64,000 nt of DNA. It comes from Echinostoma caproni. Lineage: Eukaryota > Platyhelminthes > Trematoda > Plagiorchiida > Echinostomatidae. Within the stretch, counting starts at the first letter, position 1. Each line of letters begins with the position of its first letter. Below the pieces are notes generated by a model. The model was not told the DNA's origin. It did no database searches and worked only from the letters and a program-made list of their open reading frames with translations. The position numbers and the translations under genes were made by a program. Of the stretch, positions 23,641 to 36,986 are shown piece after piece. Location: assembly GCA_900618425.1 (NCBI GenBank), contig UZAN01039462.1, positions 67,255 to 131,254 of the forward strand, read 5' to 3'.

Positions 23641-24268
23641 CTAAAATGAAATGGCATTGTTTTCCCTTTTGTTTGAAGGATCTGGTGGCGGAGATAACAG
23701 TGTTATTGGTAGATTTCTATCCTGGGTCTGGAATGAGGTTTACCGGAGAAGTTAACAAAATTACTTATCAGACACCAGATATTGTCCTTTGCTCGGAGTT
23801 TGTCTTGTCGATAAAGCAACCCGTATACAGTGGATGAGTATACTGAAGTTATGCGCGCTAAATCGGGAATGATATAAATATTCCTATTATTTATGGTCAC
23901 GAAAGAATCTTTTCGGTTGTTTCTTCCCAAGCTTTTACAATAACATACGATAATATGGGTAGAAACAAACGCTATGATTCATATAAAAAACTAGGGTTAA
24001 AGGAAGGGGACTAGACAGTGGTACTCATTGAATGCAACTGAGAATATGATTGGCTGAGCAGTAGTCGATTTCGTCGGAATGTTGGGCCATGCTGACCTAC
24101 AATATGAATAATCCGCTTTTGTTTGCCTTTTTGTCAACGAATGTGTCAATGGACTCCTCGAAAAGGACTGTGGCATGCATTAACTTTCCAATTTTAACCT
24201 ACCAAACTAAAATATTCTGCTCATCTTATCGCGTTACCATTCAGAGACCGCAACTGTCCACCATTTCT

Positions 24269-24331
24269 GTGTGTCTATGTATTCACGTGCTCCTGTGGAT
24301 CCGGCTACACTGGTCGTACCAGTGTCGGATC
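24269..24331 (+). pseudogene. PLE GIY-YIG endonuclease scrap
   Basis: One frame reads CVYVFTCSCGSGYTGRTSVG, the diagnostic start of a PLE GIY-YIG domain (compare CVYFFTCCCGTTYMGRT in the element at 4.3-5.7 kb), then hits a stop. The neighbouring sequence (24,060-24,400) shows no other clear PLE motif. This is a second, more decayed PLE insertion. Confidence 0.65.
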
Positions 24332-24399
24332 CAAATAAAAGCACATTATCCACATATTGTGATTACAGTGGTCCGACGGTATGACGTAATCGACCGTTG

Positions 24400-26189
24400 T
24401 TGAGAAAGTTAAAAAATGCAAAATGATCAGGTGACGATATACGTTTATTGAAATGATTACAACTCCGTAACCCCTCTCCTCTCACCCTAACTTATTTAAA
24501 GACTGGTGACTGTTTTATCACCCTGGGATCTCACATTAATATAAAAACTTTAGAATGGTTCATCGAAAATTTTTTTTGCTTCACTGGTCGTTGCAAATCC
24601 GGAAATATGGTGCGTAATATGCAGGCAGTGGTTTTTCATCAACCCTTTGCAATGATGAACAGTAGCTGAACCAAAGACGGTTGCTTTCAGTTCAAGAGAC
24701 TGCTTTGTAGGTTCTGCATACGTCCCTCGAAATCCAAAAGACGACCGAAAGCTCTATCGGGCGTGCCATGCACATCAAGTCGTCACAGAACAATCTAATC
24801 TCATAAGAGAGGTAGAATACATTTCACATAATTGTACTCAACTTCCTCCTTTTGCACCGCTACTTCGAACTGAGTGCGAATCCCTTGGAATGGTTAAAGA
24901 CCTGGAACACAAAACAGAGTATATTTCCATGCTTATACGAAATTATCTACCTTAGATTGCGTATGTAACACTGAATAAAGAAAAGAGTTACTTAACAATT
25001 CTACTTGATCTATAAAACTCTATAGTTAGTGACATTTTTGAAGTCGGATGCTCACATATGGAGCTGTCACTACGCATGACACATTTTGCGACGAAACCGG
25101 GCAATATTACATTTGGTTGTTGAATTATCGTCCCTAAGTCACACATTTTTCCGAACAAGTTATTAATCATTTCGGTGTGAAAAGAAAACCAACTCTGCCT
25201 GACTATTCTCGTTTTTCCAGTTAGCGACTTTCCCGGCTAACAGAGTTTGCCTTTTGATTTCCGCCTTAGCGGTAGAGCTTTTTCCCAAGTACATCTGTTC
25301 CACATTTTTTTTTGTCGGTTGCATGTGACGGTGATTTATTTCTGATCTCATTTCAGATTTCCGGAACTGTGGAGTTTCAGATGCATCAGCAGTAATAAAA
25401 TTACAAATAAATTCCGTTTTATTCATTGTGATTATTTTTCCAGGAATAGTTTTCAATTCCGTTGGTACCGATAGTCGGAAATTTAATCGACGAATTTACC
25501 TTTGTATAACAACCACATCATGTAAATTGAGAGAGTATTTACGTGTATTTCATCACTTGTCAGTTGGGAAATTTGTTTATCAAACCTCCAACGGAAATGC
25601 TGCCATACAGACCAAGATCCGATAGGATATGTATGGATTTGAAAAAAACAAAACAATTATAGCCTTTGAAAAAACTAGTTATTTTGCAGAATCTCAATAA
25701 ATCAACACTGAATTCAATTCAGCACTAAAAATCACCGCTGCGTTAGAACATGTCACTTTTAAACACACATTTTGAGAGTGGAAGACTAATGAAAGGAAAT
25801 CAAGACTTGTTCGATAACACGACTGAAAATAATTGCATTATGTGATGACCACATTGTTATGTGTTACATACTAATACTGGTATCACCCACCATTTTTTAA
25901 AGTATGGTCACACCAGCACATAGGGTTAAACACCTATCATTCTAGTTCGTTTTGTTTTGTTCTGCCTCAATGACTCACGCAACCTAATAACCATTATACC
26001 CCGTAAACCTTCCCGGTAAACGTTAGCACTTGATTCAAAGATTGTAACATTTGATGAGTAATTTTATTTCAATAATATTCTTCTTGATAACTTCAAGTGT
26101 GATTATCTTTTCTGCAACCATTCCTAGTTTCAATCTTTACAAGCCAAACACGATCGTTGAATGTCGACTGCAATGGTGAATTTTCTAAA
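24400..26189. other. no firm gene; one minus-strand open frame
   Basis: Apart from the minus-strand frame at 25,163-25,426 nothing is recognisable. Confidence 0.35.
25163..25426 (-). CDS. hypothetical small ORF, 87 codons, basic
   Basis: An ATG (MNKTEFICNFITADASETPQ...) opens 87 codons to TAA. The middle and C-terminal parts are Lys/Arg-rich and probably helical (QFRKSEMRSEINHR, STAKAEIKRQTLLAGKVANW). No family, promoter or poly(A) signal recognised. It may be a coding exon, as the composition is more protein-like than its neighbours, or a chance frame. Confidence 0.25.
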   Translation of the reverse strand: MNKTEFICNFITADASETPQFRKSEMRSEINHRHMQPTKKNVEQMYLGKSSTAKAEIKRQTLLAGKVANWKNENSQAELVFFSHRND

Positions 26190-26395
26190 TTGGCTGGTGG
26201 TAACCCGGTGGTAACGTCACCAAACCATCAACCCGGCGATGTGTTTTCGTATCCCACCACCACCGCTTGACTTTCCCCGTTTGTGTGTTGAATGTCAGCC
26301 TTTTGATTGGTCGCTTTCCCTCTCCGAAAATTGTATGTTTGCGTATTCAATGAAAGGAAGTAAAAAAAAATAAAAAATAAAATGAGGGTTATCCG
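26190..26395 (+). repeat. tRNA-derived SINE, family C
   Basis: Head gtggtaacgtcacc..., B-box-like gttttcgtatcccaccacc, body ccttttgattggtcgctttcc, then tattcaatgaaagg and an A-rich tail (aaaaaaaataaaaaataaaa). This copy shows the SINE 3' tail best. Confidence 0.7.
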
Positions 26396-27599
26396 GTAGT
26401 CAAATTTGAGGACCGAACAAACGACAGAAATTTTAGTTTCCGATTTCTCGAATTATTCCATATAAAAATGATTGAGACCCACGATTTTTGAACTCATGAA
26501 GAATTACATAACCTCATGTTATCGCACCACAAACAAGTAAGTACAACATCGAGAAAAGCGAGTTTCCAATCTTCCAGGCCTATTAAGACAACATGTTAAC
26601 AGTTCTCGCGAGTAGTATATTTATGTAATAATGCACAAGAATATTTCGATTATTAATTCACGAGAGACAAAACGTGGCGAGTACTGAGTTGTACCAACCA
26701 GCATATTGAGGAATTCTCGTAGTAGAGGTGACATTTAATCCATTACACGGTTGTATGAAATCATTTTATGAGTTGTTTTTCAAAACCACTTGCAATTTCA
26801 CATATGAATATTTTGAATCACAGCCGTTGTACTCAATACGTTTGCTGAAAGAGCGAAATTGGCGAGGCCTTCCTGGAAATCACATTGGCGGTCTTCGAAT
26901 ACTGCAAAGAATGCATTTTGCTGAGCAGACTGAATGCATAGTTCGAATTAGAATGGATCAAAACCTCCATTTACCAGCTTCCTCCCTTTAATAGAATTAC
27001 CATTAGTACAAGATTTGAGGAGTACAAGTAAATCAAAACTCCGTGATGGGATCCGGAATATTTCACGACATCTGTAAATCACATTTTTCACTCACCTGTT
27101 GCCGATTCGCGGTTCACAGTTCACAAGGATTCCATATTACAAAGACCAACATCTACATCGTAAGCACGTGCTTAAACTCCACATCGGGTAAATATTTGTC
27201 ACCTGAACGTTTAGGAATGGTAAAGATATCGGATGCATTATTCATCGACAGAAAGATCAAACGAAAATGTACACAAATATTTTCTTTGTCCAAGTTACTA
27301 ATATGAAACGAAAATATGTCTTTAAATGAAAATGCTCTTCCGTCCATTGGAGAGCATATCTTGCAAAAAGTGCACAAATTAGACGATACTTGAATTACAC
27401 AACATATTTGGATCAAAATATCACATGGTTTGAAGGAACCATCGAGACCGATTGAGTCAATCAGTTGGAGAAAATCGGGAGAACCGAAGATGAAACGTTG
27501 TTTATACACGTTGATCGTAGGTTATTCTGGATAAAGACAAACGCCATTCTTTGATTGTACAATCTCTTTAGGGTAATGGATTTGCACTAATTCATTCAA

Positions 27600-28095
27600 T
27601 TGCTCACAAGCACCAGACACTGTTGATGATATTCGGTGTGGGTTTCACTACTATGCATTTGTACATGATGAGAACATTTGTGATGACCGACTAAGAGCAC
27701 TGAGAGCTGTTTCGTTCCTTTTTTGAGTTGTATGTATTGCGCACATTGTACCGCGTTCATTACAGATATTTCTTGGCTCATAAAGGAATTCAACCAACTG
27801 GTAAATTACCGAAATTCCAGAGAAAGAAACCCACACTCAAGATAATCAACTGTGTCCGGTGCCGGTGAACAATGGACTGGGTCAATCCAAAGTTGATACG
27901 CTAAACTGCTTGCATCATACGCACAAGGTGATGACCGTCTAGCTCAGAGGTAAGGGTTGGAATTATTAACCCGAAGGTTCATTGTTAGATTTGTGACAGA
28001 AACACAAGAGTCATGTGCACTGCCGACAAGTCCTAAACGAGGCGAAATAGCTGTTCAGTGCTCTTTGTCCGTCATTGCGAATATCGCGATCTTTT
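27600..28095. repeat. cluster of SINE family D pieces
   Basis: At 27,605-27,720 a minus-oriented body lies (gtgggtttcac, gagctgtttcgttcc). At 27,800-27,900 there is a plus-oriented 3' part (gaaacccacactcaagataatc, ggactgggtcaatccaaag). At 27,925-28,080 a plus-oriented head and body follow (gtctagctcagaggtaaggg; gctgttcagtgctctttg). The joining of a 3' end directly to a new head shows tandem and inverted multimers. Confidence 0.65.
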
Positions 28096-29639
28096 AGCCA
28101 CCTTTATGAGCCATCCTCAACACCAAAACTATTTTCTTTGGGCGAACTAGTTAAAAATCAATTTAGAAAATGCGTATTGAAATGATTCGATTGATTAACA
28201 AACGCTTGCCTCAACACTCCAATCCCTCGAAAACACAGTTTCGTGAGTTATTGGCGGGGTCCCCCAAAGGGCACGTTCCACCAAAGTGATCACATAGATT
28301 CCCATGGGTATGAGAAAATCGAACCATGTTTCGAACAGTTCTCAACCCCATTCGGGTGGTTTCATTGTTTCAGAAATCAAGAAGACATAAAACAATATGA
28401 GCATCTACCGATCTCGAGAAAAAGGTGGAACATAAAATGTTTTGATCATTGCACCCACAACTGAATCCGGTTATCTGTTACTAAAGAAATAGTCTTTACA
28501 ATAAAAAATAGATTATTTTCTTGTCTCTCTTATTCAGGTGAGGCTCTTGCACAGCGCAACGATCTTCAATCCGAAAAGTGCTGATAATGCGTACTATGGT
28601 TTCACCCCTCTTACTTCTCATAAAAAGAGATTTTGAGCCGCATTGTTTATGAGACGCAGGGATAAGCACTTTTGATCAAGTTTAGTATAAAGTCTATGTA
28701 TATGGTTACTTTTGAGTACGTGAATTTGTCCAGTTAAATATTGATAACAGCTTGCAATATGTGAAGACAAAATACCTTTCAGTTGTGAAAGATATGCTTC
28801 CAGCATGTCGTTACTGATCCGACCGTTCTTCACATTGTGTTCCCTTGTATTTCGTTGGTAACACCACAGTAGGATACGATAAAGTTGCAGAGTATGATTG
28901 ATGTGTATTCATACTTGAAGATGCAGCTGAGTGCGCAAAAAAACAATCACAGAAAACATTACACTATATGACGGCAAACTCAACGGTCACAACTGGCAGA
29001 ATATTGAACTATCCGCTAAATAGTGTTATCGTTTTTATTTTGGCTGGCTGGTCTTCCCCTGAATGTACGAGGAAGGGTTCCGCTGAAGGTAATAAACAGG
29101 TTGCTGCCATTTGAGGTGAATAAAACGGGCACCAATTTGAGCCGATGTGGGGAGTGAGGAACTTACCATCAGCCTGATTGTGCTTGTGAAACAAATACGG
29201 TTTAATTTGCTTCGATTTCATACAGCGGAGATAGAGAGTAAGTAAAACATTCGAGTAAAATACACGTAGACCGTAGCATTCTGATAAGTGGTTAAATTTG
29301 AATTCGCGTTCAACTGTTCTTTTAAATAATGTTTGAATATCTAGAGCGCAACCCTTATCCTGTTTATAACTAAAAACATCACAAAGGATATAGAGATGCA
29401 TTCAGATACAGAGCGAAAGGGCGAACGACTGTATACAAGCAAGTGGCTTATGTTTGGTGAGTGTTTGTACCCCATTGCATTCAAAAGCCAAACATTCAGG
29501 ATTGAATGAGTACTGGAGAGTAAACGTAAATAAATGTGGTACCTGGGGGTGGGGGAGTTTTATATACATCTGATTTCCGGTTTTGGGGAAAAGCCCAGGT
29601 TTGAAGGTTGTTGTGGTGCAGAACGCACGTGTTTCGTTT
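28096..29639. other. no supported gene
   Basis: Open stretches such as 29,009-29,401 (minus) lack splice or family support. Confidence 0.35.
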
Positions 29640-30130
29640 GTTAGTCACTTAGCGACATCTGTGGCGCCGCTATGACATCCGACTGATACTTAAGGGAAGG
29701 GTAAAAACTACCGCGATTTAGAGCGTTCTGTTTTACGGACGGAAGATGCTAATCGACTTTCTGTATTTGATCACCGATATCTCCAAGGAATTGCCCGTGT
29801 CTGGTGGGAACATCGGTTGAGCAATGTCGAGGTTCGTCATCGTACGTTGGGTGTGGATAGCTGTTCTCTATAAAAGGTACTCGTTCTACACCGCCTCCGA
29901 TAGCTTGGCCACAATTTCGAATGTGTGCCCATCGATGTTCCCTCTGTGCTCGTTTTGCAAATACTGGGCAAGGTGGCGATCAGGCCATGACATGGCTTAG
30001 AGGTATGGAGAAGCTAGCCTCAGCTTTGGCTTTGGTTCGTCCAGCGCGCTTTCCAGGTTCAGACCCAAGAGATGAGGACGGTCGTTGGTTAGAGACGCTG
30101 AGAGATAGAGCCCAGAATAGAAGTCGGTAA
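29640..30130 (+). mobile_element. RTE-like LINE, 3' end
   Basis: The plus strand, with frameshifts, encodes the C-terminal region typical of flatworm RTE elements: FDHRYLQGIARVWWEHRLSN, then VLVLHRLR-type sequence, and an open segment at 29,921-30,127 with MTWLRGMEKLASALALVRP, RFPGSDPRDEDGRW and LETLRDRAQNRSR. The part upstream of 29,640 is missing, so it is 5'-truncated. A second copy of the same region is at 48,115-48,880. Confidence 0.78.
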
Positions 30131-30419
30131 CGTGAATGTTGTACTGTCTACTTGGCGAAATCCCGTAACTTATAAAAGAAAAGACAAACAACATAAAATA
30201 TTTCAAAAAAAGTTAAGAAAAGACAAAATATTTGTTATCCCAGCTATCTACTATTTTTCATTTTCACGGTTTAACCTTCCTTTCACTCTGGTCTATTTCC
30301 CAATCTATCCATCCCCTGTTCTTGTTATTATTGTTGTGGTGCTAGCAGCGTGCTTGTTCGCCAGCCTGGTGTTAAACACACACACGCATAGATATATAGT
30401 GCAGTATGTTGCAAACAAT

Positions 30420-30545
30420 TTATTTTCATCGCATTTAAATGCCTTCAACTTTTGGGGGAATTAACGATCTCCCAAGGAGTGAAACCTACACCCAAGACCA
30501 TCAAGAGTGACCAGTGCCTCTGAATAATCCAAGCTTGCTGCTCTA
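30420..30545 (+). repeat. SINE family D, 3' part only
   Basis: Matches the family 3' segment at 23,515-23,640: cgatctcccaaggagtgaaa, cccaagaccatcaagagtg, then gcctctgaataatcc. No head is present. Confidence 0.7.
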
Positions 30546-32009
30546 AAACAATTTTATAGTTTTCTTTTTAGAAATTGAAAGGCTAAATGAGTGGCACAAA
30601 ATGATTTACTGTGGCACATGTTTGGATATCACCCTGAATGTGTCCTAATCTAAGGACGTACTTACGCCAGTGAACTAGATCTTTTACCAACTGTGCCCAG
30701 TGATCAATGTCTTTTTTCTTGTCGTTCCAGTGATCATACGTTTGACGAATTTTCATTAAGTTTTCAGGAAGAAACCTTTGGTTGATTTTACTTCTAACAC
30801 ATGCTAACGGAATGACTCATCCCCACTTTATCAAACTGGAAGTGACATGGGGCTATTGAGGATATGTGCTACTTAGAATTCGTCCGGCAATCGATCAAAC
30901 CGAGGCTGACAGTAAGTGTGACCCTCAATAAAAAAAAGCCAATGATGGTCTCGAAGAAAGTTTGAAGCCCAACACTCTCCCAAGGTGAGTACCTTGTAGC
31001 GGGAATTCCCTTAGTTGTTTATGTGTGTTCAAATGCTTTAAAACATATGTGAAACTGTTTGTTCATTATATTACATTATATTAGTATATAGTCATATACC
31101 ATTCTGAATTATGCTTCCATATTTTATGCTTTGTACATCAACTTCATTATTGCACATTGTGGATGAGTGGTAAAACTAAAATGAATGGCAAGTTATCCAA
31201 ACTAGTCAAATACTGAATTTTCTCAACAAATGAGGCCATTGTCATCCGTCGATACCCATCCACCCGCATAGTTTTCCCGGGCACGTTTCGTAAAACCATT
31301 AGCACTCTCTTGGCTATCTACTTATAATTTGATGAAATAACCTCCGTTTGTAAACGACCCAATCACACACACATTCGCAACTGTCATTCTTTGGTCTCCG
31401 ACTGCACACGCAAACCCGATCGGTAACAATTATCACAACCACATCAGCCCATTGTAAACGGTGATTCTGTTTTTATTGTTTGTGCTCTCGCCATCTGCTC
31501 AATCCACTGTAAATTATGAAGTATTGTGCCTGTTGACGCAGGACACGAAACACGCTTGTTTGCTATTGCATGTTCTCATGAACCCATTTTGTGTAGGGCG
31601 TGGATAAGGTATGCTCGTTATTCCGAAAACAGTTAACTATATACAGGGCATATTTAGCGTGCCTAGCATCAACAGACTGAGCCAAACTTTAGGTGGTTGT
31701 AAAAGATTTGATTTAACAAACAGGGGATACGGCACAATTATATTGGTCTTCAAATTATGTGAAAATTTCTGGTAACTTCTTTCATGGAAGAAATGTTAGA
31801 ATGTGCACAAAGATTGCGACCAACAATTGTAATAAATGCAAACATCAGGGTCCACTTTCTGTTCCTTATTTCATTGAAAACTTCCTTTTTCGCAATTTGA
31901 GATTGGACCATGACGAATGATTGACGGACATTTCTTCGTACGGTCGAACTTGATATTTCACTACTACAAAAATGATACACAACACACTTGTATTGACAAA
32001 TGATGAACG
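30546..32009. other. no supported gene
   Basis: Nothing recognised beyond short AT-rich stretches near 31,060-31,110. Confidence 0.4.
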
Positions 32010-32220
32010 GTCTGGTCAGCTGTCTAGTGGCCGGGTGGGTAGCATTCTTGGGTTTTGCCTATGAGGTCTCGGGTTTGATTCCCGCTTGAATCGGTGGATT
32101 TGCACTGCATTGATGAGACCCAACCAGGACAAAAAAGCTGTACGGTTATGCCTCCTGGATTTTCATTTCACGCTTCATTTTCTCCCTTCCCGTTGAGTTC
32201 TTTCTATGAGATTTACTTTC
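32010..32220 (+). repeat. tRNA-derived SINE, family A
   Basis: Head with ctagtggccgggtgggtagc (A-box-like) and gtctcgggtttgattcccgc (B-box-like), body with gcattgatgagacccaacca and gctgtacggttatgcctcc, and the family 3' words cacgcttcattttctccc. Confidence 0.7.
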
Positions 32221-33693
32221 TCTCGTATACCAATAACCGTTATTCAATGAATAACCCTGGCGGTTTAAAAAACGGCGATTAAACTGAGAACTAATAACTT
32301 AACTTCCAGTTTTATTAGTATTAGTAGAATTGTTCTAATCATTCATATTGACAGAATACTTTATACAACTAAGTTATTGCATTGGATTTGTAAAATTACC
32401 TCTCTTGAAACAGGTCAACGATTCGGTATAGGAAGATTCTATATCAACTACGACTCACATGTCTGTCATGTATATCCTCGCTTAATTTTACTCTATAATA
32501 GAAGTGAATAGCCGAAGCTGTTAAAAACGTTGAGGTCGAAGTGATGACATGAATCTCAGTGCGATAGAACCCCAAATCCTCAACAATTCAGATAGTAGTT
32601 GAGGGTTCGCGATGTTATGCGTCCCTGCAATTAATTGTACCCTGATGCTTACCTCGACACTGTAAAATCCGCGACGGAATCCGAGATCAAATAACATGTC
32701 TCACCCCTCGGGTTTATTGACAAACAACTGCGAACAGGTAACAAGGCCTTAGAAAAAGGTACATTTAGTTTCACTATCTTTGACCGGGAAACATGAACGA
32801 ATAAAATAACATGATTCCTTCGCACCAAATTAATGTCTAACGCTTCACTATTTTTAGACCGCGTCTGTTTCGCTCATCATATGGAATGTTGTGAAGCTAC
32901 AATGTGGGGTTGGAATGGAACATTTGTTGGTGTTTTTATTGTTCTTGTTGTTCAAACTTGTTGGATGTAAGAAACTCCCGAGATATGGAAGTAAAACATT
33001 CTGAGTTCAGTCGATCGTGCAAAGCTCGAAAATCGCATTATATGTAAAATACCAAGTTTTGATGTGTCAAACTGAGTGTGTGACACGGTTATTTGGGAAG
33101 CGGAAAAACACACTGTCCATGTTTCAAACCAAGAAAATTTAATAAGTGTATGTACAAATACGACTACTCACTTCGTCCAATTTCCATACACCGAAAAAAA
33201 AGAAGAACGGAATTTAAGAACTTATTGTAGCAATAATATTTAGACGCATTCTATTGTTTGTTCATTGTTTCAATAAATGTAAGCTGTTTTCTGGTAGATA
33301 TAGTATTTGTTTTTGTAGACGCATTATGTTAATAGCAGAGATGGAATAACTTAAGGTTATCGTTTATTAAAACATTCATCTCCATAGGGACTACGCAAGA
33401 TTAATAGTCAGCTGCTTGGTCACGTACATATTTAAGCGCTACTCATTTGATGAGTAATGTTTCCAAACGTGATGATAGTATTCCATTGTTTCCAATATGT
33501 AAGCGTAACAGCAAGTCAGCTGTGTGTCAGACAACTAAGTGAACCCGAATTGTCCACACGAGGCAATAGTTTGGGTTCACACGGGAGGAAAACTGATGTT
33601 AACATACAGGTCTAATCGAAACTGAAGCAACGGGTCCCTGTGAAACACTTGTAGGTTCATATAGGCAAAAACGATCATACTAGAGTAATTTTT
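32221..33693. other. no supported gene; would contain the promoter of the next gene
   Basis: No TATA-like or other promoter element could be singled out upstream of the signal-peptide exon at 33,694. Confidence 0.35.
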
Positions 33694-33841
33694 ATGCTAG
33701 TAATAATAAACATGCCTTGGCGAGTCATTATAGCATTGATTTTCCTGATTCGTTCATACTCAGTAGATGGAATGGTTCAGAATGTAGCGGATACTCCCAT
33801 TTCGTCAATAGTGGTTGATCTAGACCATGATGAGTTCAGAG
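33694..33841 (+). CDS. candidate gene 1, exon 1: signal peptide
   Basis: From ATG at 33,694 (a second in-frame ATG is at 33,712) the frame encodes a short N-terminus and a hydrophobic core (PWRVIIALIFLIRSYSVDG). This is a good secretory signal peptide, followed by an acidic stretch (VVDLDHDEFR). It ends in phase 1 at a plausible donor (AGAG|GTAACT). Its phase fits the segment at 36,987-37,073 and the later segments at 44,866, 46,318, 49,484, 53,973 and 54,713. Joined, they give a secreted protein of about 365 residues with N-glycosylation sequons NWT, NHS and NQT. Protein family unknown. The join is inference. Confidence 0.45.
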
Positions 33842-33939
33842 GTAACTAAATAGAATAGAACAGTTTTTATTTACAATAAATTAACATTCCTAATAATTAA
33901 AATGTAAAGTTCATGTACGGTAATAGTCGATCGGTCTGC

Positions 33940-34425
33940 CTTTCTTCTTAGGGACGTTTTCGAGTCTTTGTTAAACGGTCATTTTCTAATTTGTGCTCCA
34001 TTACAAATCGCATTTTTGCCTCCAATGTCCAATGTACTGGTAGCACATTGATTTCTCTCTTCAAAACAACAAACAGATCTTCAATCACATTGAGATCCGG
34101 GCTATTAGGGGGAAGTTGCATGAACTGGACCTTGGAGCCACGCATCTTTTCTGATGTCTAAAAGCAAATAATAAGTGAACCAGACTCCTTAACTAAATAA
34201 ATTTGCCAACCTCCCGTGAAACATGACACGGAGCGGTATCCGGAAAACGATTACTTTCCCAGAAGATCTTTGTCATGAAATTGTGGAAACATTTTCGTAA
34301 TTACTGATGCAAATTTCCCACTATTCATGGCGTCTTTGACTGATGTTCACCGACAAGGCTGACCGTGCCCAGATGAATAATCTTGATGGATGTAGACTAG
34401 AAAATAAGGTAGATAAAAGTAGACA
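33940..34425 (-). mobile_element. Tc1-type (DD34E) DNA transposon remnant
   Basis: On the minus strand 34,145-33,948 encodes QFMQLPPNSPDLNVIEDLF followed by VVLKREI, matching the C-terminal 'SPDLNPIENLW..LKRR' signature of Tc1 transposases, with the catalytic glutamate kept. Upstream, near 34,240-34,223, FPDTAPCHVSRE matches the 'DNAPCH' block with the second catalytic aspartate. Further upstream AMNSGKFASVITKMFPQF resembles the usual 'MNSxxY..VL' region in another frame. Between the two catalytic blocks lies a 53-base GT..AG insert (34,210-34,158) whose removal gives exactly 34 residues between D and E. No terminal inverted repeats were identified. The element sits in an intron of the gene-1 model. 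Confidence 0.75.
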
Positions 34426-36986
34426 AGATATAAATTATTGTCCATAACTAAAATGTTAATATAGGTGATAAGTATAATGAAACCCAAGTTGATCATAAAG
34501 AAAATATTTTACTACATCACAATTGGCCAGTGCTGTGATTCCGCGCAGTTTCCAACAGTTACGATCAATTAATAATCTCAAACAGACAAATGTAAGCAAA
34601 TGATGTAGACAGGTAGATCTTATCCGGACCGATTGCTGTAACTAAGTCCACCAATGATCGGCAAATAATAATGAAAATATATGAGCGCGGTGCAAGTCTG
34701 TTTACTACAGTGATAATCGCAAACACGAAGGTTCACGAAGGTTTCGGTTCAGCTTGTTTCGAAATGTAAAACTGTAACCAAATCAGTTCAAAAGTTCAAT
34801 GCGACAGCTCTCGATCGACTGCGATACACATCGGATAGTTTGGGTTAGACAATCATCATCAAACGAACCTCCAGTCATAAATAAAAAGTTTCAATTAAAC
34901 GAGGCCATTTCATAAGGATTAGTTTTGTACTCATATTTGCTATTTTCTGCTCTTAATTGAAAATCATTCTGTTTCCGTGGGCTTAGATTACTTATTCTAC
35001 AATGTATAGATAACTACTTCACATCCATTGCGTGTGTACACGTTTTGCAAGAGAGGCGGTATCACACTCCTCAATCTATTTGTGTTACAACCGCTGCCAA
35101 AGTTCACAGCATGCAGTCTCGCATGAAACTCGTAAAGTGCATGGTATACATACATGGAATGTGTGATAACAATTTTGGTGCCAAATAAATTTTTCCAAAA
35201 AGATGGAATAGATTCAAATGTAAGGTTATTTTGTGTTTTATTTTTCTGCTTGTTTTTTTCTTTCAAATTCAATTCTCTTTCGCAGCTCGACGATTTGTGC
35301 AGTGCCCAGAAACAAAAGTATACCATATTGGGAATTCAGTTAGATGTCAAGTTATGTTCTCTCGATACTGAGAAATAACACGTGCAGAATGTAAAATCTA
35401 GTTATCATTATCAGGGCTGCACAATATCGCTGCATCTACCAATATATTTGTGAACTGGCATCACACTCCGTGTAAGGCAACCAAATTGGGATATAGCTGA
35501 CAAACGGAGGGGCTTAAGTGGGACATCTGGGTAAAGAAGTGTTTTAATCGAAGCCATGACAAACCATGAGCATATCTTGTTTACTGGGAGTGTTAAAATA
35601 ACATCGATAGTGGATTATGGATCCAATTGGCACAATTATTATTTACACGATGTCTGGTATCAAGTTCACTATGCCCACGTTTGTTCAACAAATGCACAGT
35701 TTGCTTTTTGAGCAATAGAAACGTCTGTCAAAGATTTTACAAACTAAGCATTCAAACAACGAGAACGTGACTATCTGGGATGAGAACTAACTTATTTGAT
35801 TGCGCTTAATCTGTTACATTTACAAGCCCCTGGTTTCGTTCGAATTTTCGTTAAGTGTGCCAAAACACTTTGCAACACTGACTTTTCTTCAAACATGCAA
35901 ACAATTCAGTTAGTTATTGTCAAGAGTGGAGTGTGACAAACGGGGATTCATCCAGAGTAAACTCATCATTTTCCGATAGAAAGATAAAACGCGTGTCCTC
36001 ATGGCACCAATTTCCAGTACAATAAATAAAATAAGGGATTTATGGTAAAAAATAAGCTGTTGTTGGTACAGCTTCAATTCAGTTCTATAACTAAGAAAGG
36101 TGTTTGAACTAATTGAGAACTGCTGTATAACTCAAATTGTGTTCGACTGAAGAAGAACACGCTTACAGGTTTGTCAACCAGCCAAAATAATTGACCGTGT
36201 TTTGGTCAGTCATTTATGGCAAATGCCGCATAAATTTACCAATATACGTAGTATTTGATCATATATTATTCCCGTCCATTGTTAAACAAGACAGCATATC
36301 CAATTTGTTTGCATCTCCCAATATTGAAATCGAAAAGCATAGCTGCAGTCAATTTGGAGCCGAAAGACATAGTTATCCAACAAAACACTCATTTGTCAAA
36401 TTGCAGTGTGTTTAATGCGAGTCAGGTTTTTGCTGTCCGACCGACTGCCTTCACTGACAACTGACCGATATCAAAACATCACTATCAAATATCCGTTTGA
36501 AAGGAAATGTCAAAGTGTGCCAACTGTAAAAAAGACTACTCTACTGATCACATTCTGGCGACAAAGCACAAGTGCGTTCACGGGCTTGCACGCACGCACA
36601 CACACAAAATGTGAACAAGTGTTTCGCGGAGCGGTACAAACAGCTTGGGTCTAATCATTTTCTGAAATTTATTTAAAAATAATAATAGCACGGATTCAAG
36701 GTTTATATGTAGTGAGTGACTCAGTTTTTTGATAGGTGGTTTTTAATTGTACGCCGGTTACCATAATGAATCCAGGATTCCTTGTAGCATATTTGGAATT
36801 ACACGGTTCTAATGGTTATACCATTGATAAACTCATCGCTTCATTTTCTATCACTTTTTTTTCTGTTTCCTTTTCTTGTTTGCTCGTTAGGGGAAATCGA
36901 AACATCATGAATGATGCATTGTATATATATATATAGCTTTTGAATATATTACACATTTACGAAAAATCATAGACTTCTTTTCCCAG
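34426..36986. other. intronic or intergenic, nothing recognised
   Basis: No convincing exon on either strand. Confidence 0.4.

Noticed and set aside
27153..27509. 118-codon minus-strand open frame with protein-like composition
   Set aside because: The only good acceptor upstream (gtttgtctttatccag) is followed by an in-frame stop, there is no ATG start, and a plus-strand frame overlaps it. Left unassigned.
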